This document shows positions 1 through 7,374 of a stretch of 42,778 nucleotides of DNA, piece by piece. This DNA is from Sphingobium sp. 66-54 (lineage in GTDB: Bacteria > Pseudomonadota > Alphaproteobacteria > Sphingomonadales > Sphingomonadaceae). Position 1 is the first letter of the stretch. The number at the start of each line of letters is the position of its first letter. A program made the translations under genes and the position numbers. The DNA lies in the NCBI GenBank assembly GCA_001899715.1, contig MKWI01000035.1:1-42778 (forward strand), written 5' to 3'. The notes beneath the pieces are model-generated. The model had not been told where the DNA came from, ran no database searches, and worked only from the letters and a program-made list of their open reading frames with translations.

Positions 1-185
1 ACGGCGGAATTCTGCGGATTTCAGACGCTAAAGCCGCGTTCCTTCACATTATCGATACCTCGCGATTACTCAAGGTGCTGCAGAACGACACCCGCGCCAT
101 CGTGCAAGCGGCCGCCCATGCCGAACGCGCCGTTGCCTATCTGCACCAAATGGCGGCCACAGAAGCGATCGAGAAAGCGGCGTAG
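1..185 (+). CDS. ArdC-like antirestriction protein, C-terminal end (partial)
   Basis: The frame is open from base 3 to the TAG at 183-185, giving about 60 residues with no start in the window. The stretch LLKVLQNDTRAIVQAAAHAE matches the C-terminal tail of the ArdC/zincin-like family, whose usual form is WLKVLKNDKRAIFTAASHAQ. These proteins have an N-terminal ssDNA-binding domain and a C-terminal metallopeptidase-like domain. They occur on plasmids and conjugative elements, where they protect incoming DNA from restriction. The catalytic part lies left of the window, so activity cannot be judged. A hairpin follows the stop. Together with the toxin-antitoxin pair and integrase this places the left end of the window inside an integrated mobile element. 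Confidence 0.65.
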   Translation, partial: GGILRISDAKAAFLHIIDTSRLLKVLQNDTRAIVQAAAHAERAVAYLHQMAATEAIEKAA

Positions 186-198
186 ATTATTTTCATGA

Positions 199-221
199 GG
201 CCGCCCCAAGAAGGGGCGGCC
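199..221 (+). terminator. Hairpin after the ArdC-like gene
   Basis: A perfect 9-bp stem (GGCCGCCCC at 199-207, GGGGCGGCC at 213-221) with a 5-base loop starts 13 bases after the TAG. It is followed by CCTTCGCTT, a poor T-tract. It could stop transcription from the left gene and also from the antitoxin gene, which ends at 286 on the other strand. Confidence 0.5.
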
Positions 222-285
222 CCTTCGCTTGTCCCACCCATCGACCCTATGCGCGACCGCTCCCTTCGATCGAGGCTAATTGGTT

Positions 286-627
286 TCAGGCAGCAAGCGT
301 TGATATCGAAGCCCGCTTTTCACCCGCACGCGGCGCGACGGAAATCTTCACCCGAACGTCCCGATTGAGCCGGTCGAGAATCCGTAACAGCCGGTCGATG
401 GTGAATCGCTCCAGTTTGACCTGGCGGATACGCGAAAAATCGGCGGCCGATATGCCGGTGCGCGCTTCGGCATCCCGAACCGTCAGCCGCTCGGCATCGA
501 GCGTTTTGACGATTTCAGCGGCAAGGATCGCACGAAACTGGCGAATGCTGGCATCGGGCTGATCGAAGTCGGCAAAGACATTGCCCGAACCGCGAACCAG
601 TTCAAAATCGTCATCATGGTCAGCCAT
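286..627 (-). CDS. HTH antitoxin of a type II toxin-antitoxin pair
   Basis: A 113-residue protein with a helix-turn-helix region around residues 45-75 (LTVRDAEARTGISAADFSRI), as in XRE/HigA-like antitoxins of the HTH_37 type. Its ATG lies inside the end of the toxin gene: the two frames overlap by 8 bases (620-627), so translation is probably coupled. In this family the antitoxin binds the toxin and also represses the shared promoter. The toxin-first order is that of higBA modules. It probably helps keep the integrated element in the genome. The family call is firm; naming it HigA would be inference. Confidence 0.8.
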   Translation of the reverse strand: MADHDDDFELVRGSGNVFADFDQPDASIRQFRAILAAEIVKTLDAERLTVRDAEARTGISAADFSRIRQVKLERFTIDRLLRILDRLNRDVRVKISVAPRAGEKRASISTLAA

Positions 628-979
628 CGAGCATCTCCTTCAGCCGCTTGATCCGCTCGCGCACGAGATCGATCTCGTGGCGCGGCGTCGCAATTCCCTT
701 GGTCGATTTCTTCTGGAAGGCATGAACCACCCAAATGTCATCGCCCATTTGCAACGCATAGACGACCCGAAAGGCGTCGCCGCGCTCTTTGATCGCCAAT
801 TCCCACACACCGGCACCCAGACCGGCAAGCGGCTTGGCAATGTCCGGCGTTCCGCCATCGGCGACCACGGTCAGGGCATCCAATGCCCGATCCACTGCAC
901 GCGCAGGGAACGCCTCGAAATCCTTACGCGCCGCCTTGATCCAGGAAACAGTGCGGAGCGTCTTACGCGATTTTGCCAT
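620..979 (-). CDS. RelE/HigB-like toxin (phage Gp49-like family)
   Basis: A 119-residue protein of the Gp49-like/DUF891 toxin family. The core has the features of RelE-fold mRNA interferases: GAGVWELAIK, then FRVVYALQ, then VVHAFQKKSTKG near the C-terminus, which ends in a basic helix (RERIKRLKEML). Relatives cut mRNA on the ribosome. It is the first gene of the pair and overlaps the antitoxin start by 8 bases. Only 41 bases separate it from the integrase stop, so its promoter must lie in that gap or within the integrase gene. Confidence 0.8.
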   Translation of the reverse strand: MAKSRKTLRTVSWIKAARKDFEAFPARAVDRALDALTVVADGGTPDIAKPLAGLGAGVWELAIKERGDAFRVVYALQMGDDIWVVHAFQKKSTKGIATPRHEIDLVRERIKRLKEMLDG

Positions 980-1020
980 ATGTAGTCAAATCTGCCAACA
1001 AGGTCAATCCGCGTTCAGCA

Positions 1021-2259
1021 TCATGCTGCAGCTGCAAATGGCGAGGTGCTGACCAGCACTTCCACGGCTTTCAGCTTATGTTCGGGCGCGAGATGTGCAT
1101 AGCGCAGCGTCATCGCATAATCGCTATGCCCAAGCAGTTCGCGCACGGTGTTGAGATCGACCCCGCCCATTACCAGGCGCGAGGCGAAATGGTGGCGCAT
1201 GTCGTGCCAGCGGAAGGCAGTGATGCCTGCATCCTTGAGCAAATGCCGCCACGAGAAATTGACGCGATCAAACCGCTGGCCCGCATCGTTGACAAAAACC
1301 ATCCCGTCGGTGCTTTCCGCTTGCGCGCGCCAGCCCTGCAAAACGAACATGGCCTCCCGATTGAGCGGGATATGGCGCGTTCGCCGCGATTTCGCGGTTG
1401 CACCCGTCACGGTCAGAATACGCCGGTCGAGATCCACATTCGACCAGGTGAGATCGAAAAGTTCACCGCGACGGCAGCCCGTGTTGATCGAGAGCAGAAT
1501 CAGCGGCTTCACATGGTCGGTAAAGGCCAACTGCCGCAGGCTCGGTAGCAATTCATACCCGCGTTCGCTCCGCCAACGGTTAGCCGAATCGCGCTCAGCG
1601 CAGCGGCGCTCTTCGCGAGCATCGAGCGCCGCTCGCAAGCGGACCTCTTCGTCGTAGGAGAGATAGCGAACTTTGGGGCAATTGTCGGTGCGCGATTTCT
1701 TGACCTTGGCGAGTGGATTGGTCCCAAGCAATTCCCATTCCACCGCGCGGTTGAACGCGGCCTTGATTGAGGAAATATCCCGGTTAATGGTTTCGAGGCT
1801 TAACCCGCGTTCGACCTCGCCTCCACGCCAGCGTTCGACATCCAGAGCGGTGATTGCATCGAGGCGCTTGTCCAGCAGGACCTTGAACGCGGTCGCAAGC
1901 CGGTTGAGGTTTTGCTTATGCGCTTTTTGATTGGCCTTGGCCCAAAGCCCATAGTCGCCATCGAGAAAGGCGCGGAAGGTCGGCACCTCCCGCTTGGGCT
2001 TGCGCGCTTCGATGGGATCAATGCCGCGATAGACTTCGGAGAGAATGACGCGGGCGCTCTCGCGGGCCTCGGACAAACCCACCGCATCGGCCCTGCCCAG
2101 CCACACCCGCTTGCCCCGCGCATACTCGCAATAGAAAGACTTCACCCCGGCGGGCGTTATGCGCAGGATCAAGCCTTTGAGCCGGGCATCCCTATAATCT
2201 TTGACTTTAACCGATATGGGAAACTTATCGACCATGGATTGTGTCAAAGCAGTTCGCAT
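1021..2259 (-). CDS. Tyrosine-type site-specific integrase
   Basis: A phage/island-type tyrosine recombinase. The N-terminal part carries an arm-binding domain of the DUF4102 kind (LKGLILRITPAGVKSFYCEY). A SAM-like core-binding domain spans about residues 85-175. The catalytic domain has the expected residues: R263 (TGCRRGEL), the Lys segment TAKSRRTRHIPL, H352 and R355 (HDMRHHF), the second His in LLGHSD, and the nucleophile Y387 (LRYAHLA). I chose the ATG at 2259 (412 residues), which has a GAGG upstream; the frame extends to a TTG at 2280. The gene reads away from the tRNA-Pro fragment about 200 bases to its right, which is the likely attachment site. It looks intact and so possibly active. 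Confidence 0.9.
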   Translation of the reverse strand: MRTALTQSMVDKFPISVKVKDYRDARLKGLILRITPAGVKSFYCEYARGKRVWLGRADAVGLSEARESARVILSEVYRGIDPIEARKPKREVPTFRAFLDGDYGLWAKANQKAHKQNLNRLATAFKVLLDKRLDAITALDVERWRGGEVERGLSLETINRDISSIKAAFNRAVEWELLGTNPLAKVKKSRTDNCPKVRYLSYDEEVRLRAALDAREERRCAERDSANRWRSERGYELLPSLRQLAFTDHVKPLILLSINTGCRRGELFDLTWSNVDLDRRILTVTGATAKSRRTRHIPLNREAMFVLQGWRAQAESTDGMVFVNDAGQRFDRVNFSWRHLLKDAGITAFRWHDMRHHFASRLVMGGVDLNTVRELLGHSDYAMTLRYAHLAPEHKLKAVEVLVSTSPFAAAA

Positions 2260-2305
2260 TACTCCGGCCTCGCCTGCCAAAAATTAAATCCCGAATCGCA
2301 TCGTT

Positions 2306-2327
2306 CTGGTGGTGCACTGGTGGTGCA
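2306..2327. repeat. Tandem 11-bp direct repeat beside the integrase
   Basis: Two perfect head-to-tail copies of CTGGTGGTGCA lie at 2306-2316 and 2317-2327, between the integrase start and the tRNA fragment. Repeats in this position are often arm-type binding sites for integrase or excisionase. That role is inferred from location only. Confidence 0.5.
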
Positions 2328-2460
2328 ACTTGCTGCAACAGAGCGGAACATAACGGGACAATCTGCACTACCAGAGATGTCAGCAGACTGGCAGAAAAGA
2401 CCCCATTTTTCAAGGTTTATGGTTTAATTACTGAGCATTAGGAACCATCAAAAAGGCGGG

Positions 2461-2505
2461 CTGGGGGTGTGGGGGTCGGAGGTTCGAATCCTCTCGTCCC
2501 GACCA
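2461..2505 (+). other. attR-like site: 3' fragment of tRNA-Pro(GGG)
   Basis: This 45-nt stretch is the 3' part of a proline tRNA. It has an anticodon loop CTGGGGG (2461-2467, anticodon GGG), 3' anticodon stem TGTGG, 5-nt variable loop, T stem-loop (GGAGG, TTCGAAT, CCTCT), 3' acceptor strand CGTCCCG (2495-2501), discriminator A and an encoded CCA (2503-2505). The 5' side does not continue as a tRNA: the bases before the loop (GCGGG) cannot pair with TGTGG, and no D-arm or 5' acceptor is present. A tRNA cut at the anticodon loop beside an integrase gene is the usual scar of integration into a tRNA 3' end. The intact tRNA-Pro should be at the other end of the element. Confidence 0.85.
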
Positions 2506-2687
2506 AGGATTTCCCATTACAGGGATCCCGGCCTTGCGGGCGCTCCATCACCGCGTATCATTGGCACGCTGATTACACAGCCCTCCGCGCAGAGTTAACC
2601 GGATCCGGCAAAGACGCTCGCGCTTGACTGCATTCGCTTGACTGGCATGCTGCCGAGCATCGACGCGTTTCAGTTCGGGATCTCCTC

Positions 2688-4427
2688 ATGCGCGCTGCCT
2701 TCCGCTCCATCCTGCCGATTCTCCTGTTGCAGTTGGGCGCCTGCACTATCAGTGCGGATCGAGGAGAGCCCTCTCCCGCCGCATCTGCGCCAGCATTGCC
2801 CGCCACCGCCGCCGTCTCATCATCCGAGCTGGTCCTGCCACCTCCCGTCAAGACGCCGGCTTTCTCCCTCGCGACGCTCAAGGCAGTGACGCGCACATTG
2901 GCTTCGGATTCGTTCGAGGGACGCGCACCGACGACACCAGGGGAAGAAAAGACCGTCGCCTACATCGTCGACCAAATGAAGAAGGCCGGGCTTAAGCCGG
3001 GTAATCACGGAAGCTGGACACAGGACGTACCACTGGTCGAGATCACCGCCTCACCGGGTATGGTGCTGACCGTGAACGGTGGCAAGACACCGCTGCACTT
3101 TACCTACAAGACCGATTTCGTCGCCGGCACCAAGCAGGTGATACCACACAGCGACTTGCGCGGCAGCGAGATGATCTTTGTCGGCTACGGCATCAACGCG
3201 CCGGAGAAAGGCTGGAACGATTACGCCGGGCTGGATGTGAAGGGGAAGACGGTCGTCATCCTCGTCAACGATCCCGACTATGAGATGGAGGGGCTGGACG
3301 GCCCCTTTGAGGGCCGGGCGATGACCTATTACGGCCGCTGGACCTATAAATATGAGGAAGCCGCGCGACAGGGCGCAGCCGGTGCCATCATCATTCACGA
3401 CACCTTTCCCGCCGCCTATCCATGGAGCGTGGTCGTCTCCTCCTGGACCGGGCCGCAGCTCGACCTCGACCTGCCGGGTGGCCATATGGACCAGTCGAGC
3501 GCCATCGGTTGGGTGACGCTGGATGCGGCCAAAGCTATTTTTGCGGCGGCCGGCAAGGACTTCGTCCGCCTCGCCGATGCCGCCAAGCGCCCCGGCTTCA
3601 AGGCGGTGCCGCTGGGCCTTACCGCCAACATAGCGATCGACAACACGATCCGGCGGCAAGCCTCGCGCAACGTCATCGGCATTCTCCCCGGCACGACGCG
3701 GCCGGACGAATATGTGCTTTATTCGGCTCATTGGGATCATCTCGGCCGCTGCGAGCCCGTGGACGGCGATGACATCTGCAATGGCGCGGTAGACAATGCC
3801 GCCGGTATCGCCGATCTGATTGCGCTCGCACAGGCGCACGCCAAGGCAGGGCCGGCGCAGCGCAGCCTGATCTTCCTCGCGGTCACGGCCGAGGAAAGCG
3901 GCCTGCTCGGTTCGCAGCATTATGCGGAACAGCCCATCTACCCGCTTGCCATGACCGCCGGCGGCCTGAACATCGACGCTCCCAATCTCAACGGGGCAAC
4001 CCGCGACATCACGCTGGTGGGCGGCGGCAAATCCGAACTCGAGGCGTTTCTGGCACGCGCGGCAAAAGATCAAGGGCGCATTCTCATACCGGAAGCAACA
4101 CCGGAAAAAGGCAGCTATTATCGCTCCGATCATTTCAACTTCGCCAAGTTCGGCGTGCCGATGATCTATGCCGCCAGCGGCAACGATCTGGTCAACGGCG
4201 GCCTTGCCGCCGGCAGATTGGCGGCGGAGGATTATACCGAGCGGCGCTACCACAAGCCACAAGACGAGTTTGATCCGAAATGGAACTGGTCGGGCGCCAT
4301 TCAGGATCTGGAGGTCTATTACCGGATCGGCCGGGAGCTGGCGAACAGCGCTTTATGGCCGAATTGGTATCCAGATACGGAGTTCCGCACGATTCGCGAT
4401 GCGAGCCGAGCGGCCGCACCCCGGTAA
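2688..4427 (+). CDS. M28 family metallopeptidase, predicted lipoprotein
   Basis: A 579-residue zinc peptidase. The N-terminus is a lipoprotein signal with lipobox LGAC (Cys19), so the protein is probably anchored in the outer membrane facing the periplasm. A PA-like insert lies around residues 130-300. The M28 catalytic region follows with the zinc and catalytic residues in the usual places: His in SAHWDHLG (about 348), Asp in GAVDNAAG (about 368), the Glu pair in TAEESGLLGS (about 401), Asp in NIDAPN (about 429) and His in YRSDHFNF (about 482). Members are aminopeptidases or carboxypeptidases; the substrate cannot be told. It is the first complete gene right of the attachment site and so belongs to the host chromosome. 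Confidence 0.9.
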   Translation: MRAAFRSILPILLLQLGACTISADRGEPSPAASAPALPATAAVSSSELVLPPPVKTPAFSLATLKAVTRTLASDSFEGRAPTTPGEEKTVAYIVDQMKKAGLKPGNHGSWTQDVPLVEITASPGMVLTVNGGKTPLHFTYKTDFVAGTKQVIPHSDLRGSEMIFVGYGINAPEKGWNDYAGLDVKGKTVVILVNDPDYEMEGLDGPFEGRAMTYYGRWTYKYEEAARQGAAGAIIIHDTFPAAYPWSVVVSSWTGPQLDLDLPGGHMDQSSAIGWVTLDAAKAIFAAAGKDFVRLADAAKRPGFKAVPLGLTANIAIDNTIRRQASRNVIGILPGTTRPDEYVLYSAHWDHLGRCEPVDGDDICNGAVDNAAGIADLIALAQAHAKAGPAQRSLIFLAVTAEESGLLGSQHYAEQPIYPLAMTAGGLNIDAPNLNGATRDITLVGGGKSELEAFLARAAKDQGRILIPEATPEKGSYYRSDHFNFAKFGVPMIYAASGNDLVNGGLAAGRLAAEDYTERRYHKPQDEFDPKWNWSGAIQDLEVYYRIGRELANSALWPNWYPDTEFRTIRDASRAAAPR

Positions 4428-4590
4428 GACGGACACCCTTGCAGGCAGACTTGACCGAAGGCCGCCTTTTGGCGCGCCGATTAGATAAGTCGTGCATGTG
4501 TTACGGTGAAATGCTGCCGTTGAAAAAGGTCTTGATACGTTTACCGTGGATGACTAGCCCATAGCGAAATAGTGGAGTTCTAGAGTTCAA

Positions 4591-5583
4591 ATGGCGACTG
4601 CCCCCCAGGCTCCTCTTGTATCGACTTCGCTTACATCTGGCGTGGTTCTCCACGCCGGTCGAGCGGTGATCTTGCAGGAAGCCAGCGGCCTTGCTGAGCT
4701 TGCCGCAAAGCTTGATGAAAACTTCGTAAAGGCAGTCGATACCATATTGGCGACTGGCGGTCGTATCGTCGTCACCGGCGTCGGCAAATCGGGTCATGTC
4801 GGTCGCAAGATCGCCGCGACCTTAGCCGCCACCGGCACCACATCCTTCTTCATGCATGCGAGCGAGGCGGCCCATGGCGACTTGGGCATGGTCGCGCCGG
4901 GCGACCTGTTGCTCATTCTGTCCAACAGCGGTCGCTCACGGGAATTGCGGCCGCTACTCGCCTACGCACAGCGTATCGGCACCACAGTGATCGCCATCGT
5001 TTCCCGATCCCAGTCGCCGCTGGCGCGCGCCGCCGATATCGTTCTAAAGCTCCCCGGTGCACCGGAGGCATGCCCTGTCCGCATCGCGCCGACAACATCG
5101 ACGACGATGATGCTGGGCCTGGGCGATGCTCTTGCGCTGGCCATCATGCAACGACGGGGCCTGACACGCGCCGATATCGCGAAATGGCATCCGGGCGGCG
5201 ACATCGGCTGGCGGCTCTCGCCGATCGAGGAAGCCGTCGACTTGCAGGAACCTCTACCGCTGGTGCGAACGGACGCACCAATGCGCGACGTGGTGTTCGA
5301 GATGACATCCGGCGGCAAGGGCGTTACTGGCGTCGTCGACGAAGCTGGTGCCCTCGTCGGTATTATAACCGACGGCGACCTGCGCCGCGCGTTCGATCAG
5401 GTACTCACTGCGCGGGCGTCGGATATTATGACGCGCAAGCCAATCACCGTTCCCCGCCACGCTCCAGTCGAGAATGTATTGGCGCTGATGAACGAAGCCA
5501 AGGTCACCGTCCTGTTCGTCACCGAGATCGACGATCCGACCCGGCCCATCGCGATTGCGCATATTCACGATCTGGTGTCATAA
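4591..5583 (+). CDS. kpsF: Arabinose-5-phosphate isomerase KpsF
   Basis: A 330-residue enzyme that converts ribulose 5-phosphate to arabinose 5-phosphate, the first step to Kdo. An SIS sugar-isomerase domain spans about residues 35-170 (GVGKSGHVGRKIAATLAATG, HASEAAHGDLGM, SNSGRSRE). Two CBS domains span about 205-325, including GIITDGDLRRAF. The family motif HPGG is present in WHPGGDIGWRL, a slight variant of FHPGGxLG. It opens a run kpsF-kpsU-hydrolase-kpsC-kpsS on the same strand, so it is assigned to the capsule rather than to LPS (KdsD). The genome may also have a separate kdsD. There are 163 bases before it, enough for a promoter, but I see no strong one. Confidence 0.9.
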   Translation: MATAPQAPLVSTSLTSGVVLHAGRAVILQEASGLAELAAKLDENFVKAVDTILATGGRIVVTGVGKSGHVGRKIAATLAATGTTSFFMHASEAAHGDLGMVAPGDLLLILSNSGRSRELRPLLAYAQRIGTTVIAIVSRSQSPLARAADIVLKLPGAPEACPVRIAPTTSTTMMLGLGDALALAIMQRRGLTRADIAKWHPGGDIGWRLSPIEEAVDLQEPLPLVRTDAPMRDVVFEMTSGGKGVTGVVDEAGALVGIITDGDLRRAFDQVLTARASDIMTRKPITVPRHAPVENVLALMNEAKVTVLFVTEIDDPTRPIAIAHIHDLVS

Positions 5584-5616
5584 GCCGGGCTCCATTGAGG
5601 TCGCTCTACCCATCTC

Positions 5617-6459
5617 ATGACAGACATTGCTGCACCTGATCGCCTTGGCATCGCCATGGCCGCTCGAACCGCGATCGTCATTCCCGCACGCTATGCGTCC
5701 AGCCGGTTTCCCGGTAAGCCGCTCATGCCGATCCGTGATCGAACAGGCACAGCCAGGCCATTGATCCAATGGAGCTATGAGGCAGGTCACGCAGTCCAGA
5801 ACGCGGACAGCGTGTTCGTCACTACTGATGATCTGCGGATCGCGGAGGCCGTCACCGCCTTCGGCGGCGCCACGCTGATGACGCCGGCGGATTGCGCTAA
5901 CGGTACCGAGCGGGTGTCAGCCTGCCTGGGCGCACTGCCGGCTGCAGATCTTCTCGTCAATTTGCAAGGTGATGCCTTGCTCACACCGCCCGCCTTCGTG
6001 GAAGCGTTGATCGCTTATATGCACGCGCATCCACAGGTACAGGTCGCGACCATCGCCGTGCGCTGCTCGCCCGACACCTTCCGCCACCTCGCCGATGACG
6101 CAGTGCAAGGGCGCGTAGGCGGTACCACCGTCGTGCTCAATATGGCAGGCGAGGCGCTCTATTTCTCCAAGCGCATCTTGCCCTATCTGCCTGCGGGACG
6201 CCTACCGGATGCAGAGATGCCAGTGCTGCTCCACCTCGGCCTCTACGCCTATCGCCGCGCGGCGCTGGAATCCTACGCGGCGACCGGCGCGACGATGCTG
6301 GAGCAGATAGAGGGACTGGAGCAACTCCGCTTTCTCGTTTCGGGCGTGCCGGTGCAGGTCCTGACTATGGAGGAAACCGGCTATCCCATCGTCGAGGTGA
6401 ACAATCCGAGCGACATAGCCATTGTCGAGGGGATATTAAGCGGGCGGGACAAGCCCTAA
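5617..6459 (+). CDS. kpsU: CMP-Kdo synthetase-like cytidylyltransferase KpsU
   Basis: A 280-residue member of the KdsB/KpsU family, which couples CTP and Kdo to CMP-Kdo. The nucleotide-binding start IVIPARYASSRFPGKPL is well kept, as are TTDDLRI, FGGATLMT and NGTERV. Two normally invariant places differ: QGDEP is read as QGDAL, and the C-terminal GVDTP segment as EVNNP. The second change replaces an Asp that binds Mg2+ in KdsB. There is also a short insertion after PLMPI. Translation may begin at 5617, or at the ATG at 5656 (MAARTAIVIPARY), which matches the usual family N-terminus better. It lies 33 bases after kpsF. Confidence 0.82.
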   Translation: MTDIAAPDRLGIAMAARTAIVIPARYASSRFPGKPLMPIRDRTGTARPLIQWSYEAGHAVQNADSVFVTTDDLRIAEAVTAFGGATLMTPADCANGTERVSACLGALPAADLLVNLQGDALLTPPAFVEALIAYMHAHPQVQVATIAVRCSPDTFRHLADDAVQGRVGGTTVVLNMAGEALYFSKRILPYLPAGRLPDAEMPVLLHLGLYAYRRAALESYAATGATMLEQIEGLEQLRFLVSGVPVQVLTMEETGYPIVEVNNPSDIAIVEGILSGRDKP

Positions 6460-6468
6460 TATGGCGCG

Positions 6469-7374
6469 ATGACCGTTGGCAGGGCGAGGCGCACAAACCG
6501 GGCGGGCGCTGCGCTTGCCAAAAAACCGGCACCGCGTGGAGGGTCGCTGCTCATGATCGCCCTGATGCTGGCCACGCCGAGCGGATGCGCTCTCCCGCGC
6601 CATCTCCTCTATGCGCCGGACCGACCGCCCGTCCCGATCGCCTTGGCCGATCACCCCGCCCCCGAGTCCATCACCGTGCATACTGGCGACGGGCTAGCCC
6701 TGTCCGGTTATTACTGGCCGGGCGCATCGGGCGATCAGGATGTCATCATCTTCTTTCACGGCCGCAACTGGAACCCTCAGATGGGTGCCAACGCCGCCGA
6801 GCATCTACCAGGCAGCGGCAATGCCGTGATGGTTGCCTCCTATCGCGGCTTCGGGGACAATCCTGGCTCGCCCGATGAAAATGGCATGCTGCGCGACGCG
6901 GCGGCGTTCATCGACGAGGCGCGGCGACGCGGCGGCCCCGATGCCCGCATCTGGCTGATCGGTCATTCGATCGGTGCGGCGGTGGCACTGCATGCGGCAG
7001 CAGCCGATCCCAAGATCAGCGGCGTGATCGCCATGAGCGCCTTCGCACAAGTGGCGCAGGCGGCCCCACCGATCGCGCGTCCTTTCATTCCAGACCGCTG
7101 GGATAATATTGCTGCGCTCGCAACGCTCCATGTGCCGGTCATTCTCCTGGAAGGCGGGCAGGATCGCTTCATCCCGGAGGGGAGCGGCGACGCGCTGTTT
7201 TCCGCTTATTCCGGCCCGGCAAGCCTGCTGCGGGGCCAAAGTTCGCATCATAATCCCGACATGGCGGCGCTGGCGCCGTGGATCAACCGGACGATCGCGG
7301 CGATGCGGACGGGTTCGCTTGCCACACTCCCCGCGCCGCCCGCTGGCTGGATCGAGAAGGTACGGCGGCCATGA
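6469..7374 (+). CDS. Alpha/beta hydrolase within the kps gene run
   Basis: A 301-residue alpha/beta-hydrolase-fold protein. The triad is visible: nucleophile Ser167 in GHSIGAA, Asp232 in GGQDRFIP and His260/261 in SSHHNPD. An oxyanion-side motif IIFFHGRNWN precedes them. The N-terminus holds a hydrophobic stretch ending in a Cys (MIALMLATPSGC), so it may be a lipoprotein or membrane-tethered; an internal ATG at 6553 would give a more usual signal peptide. It starts 9 bases after kpsU, and its stop overlaps the kpsC start in ATGA, so it is made with the Kdo-linker enzymes. It could be an esterase that trims acyl groups from polymer or lipid, but nothing fixes the substrate. Confidence 0.8.
   Translation: MTVGRARRTNRAGAALAKKPAPRGGSLLMIALMLATPSGCALPRHLLYAPDRPPVPIALADHPAPESITVHTGDGLALSGYYWPGASGDQDVIIFFHGRNWNPQMGANAAEHLPGSGNAVMVASYRGFGDNPGSPDENGMLRDAAAFIDEARRRGGPDARIWLIGHSIGAAVALHAAAADPKISGVIAMSAFAQVAQAAPPIARPFIPDRWDNIAALATLHVPVILLEGGQDRFIPEGSGDALFSAYSGPASLLRGQSSHHNPDMAALAPWINRTIAAMRTGSLATLPAPPAGWIEKVRRP

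Noticed and set aside
977..1007. A TTGACC and TACATA pair with a 17-base spacer before the toxin gene
   Set aside because: The -10 element would touch the ATG at 979, so transcription would start inside the gene. It cannot serve this start codon unless the true start is further in.
3051..4262. A 403-residue leftward open frame
   Set aside because: It lies wholly inside the M28 peptidase gene on the other strand. It shows no domain, and the peptidase motifs are unambiguous.
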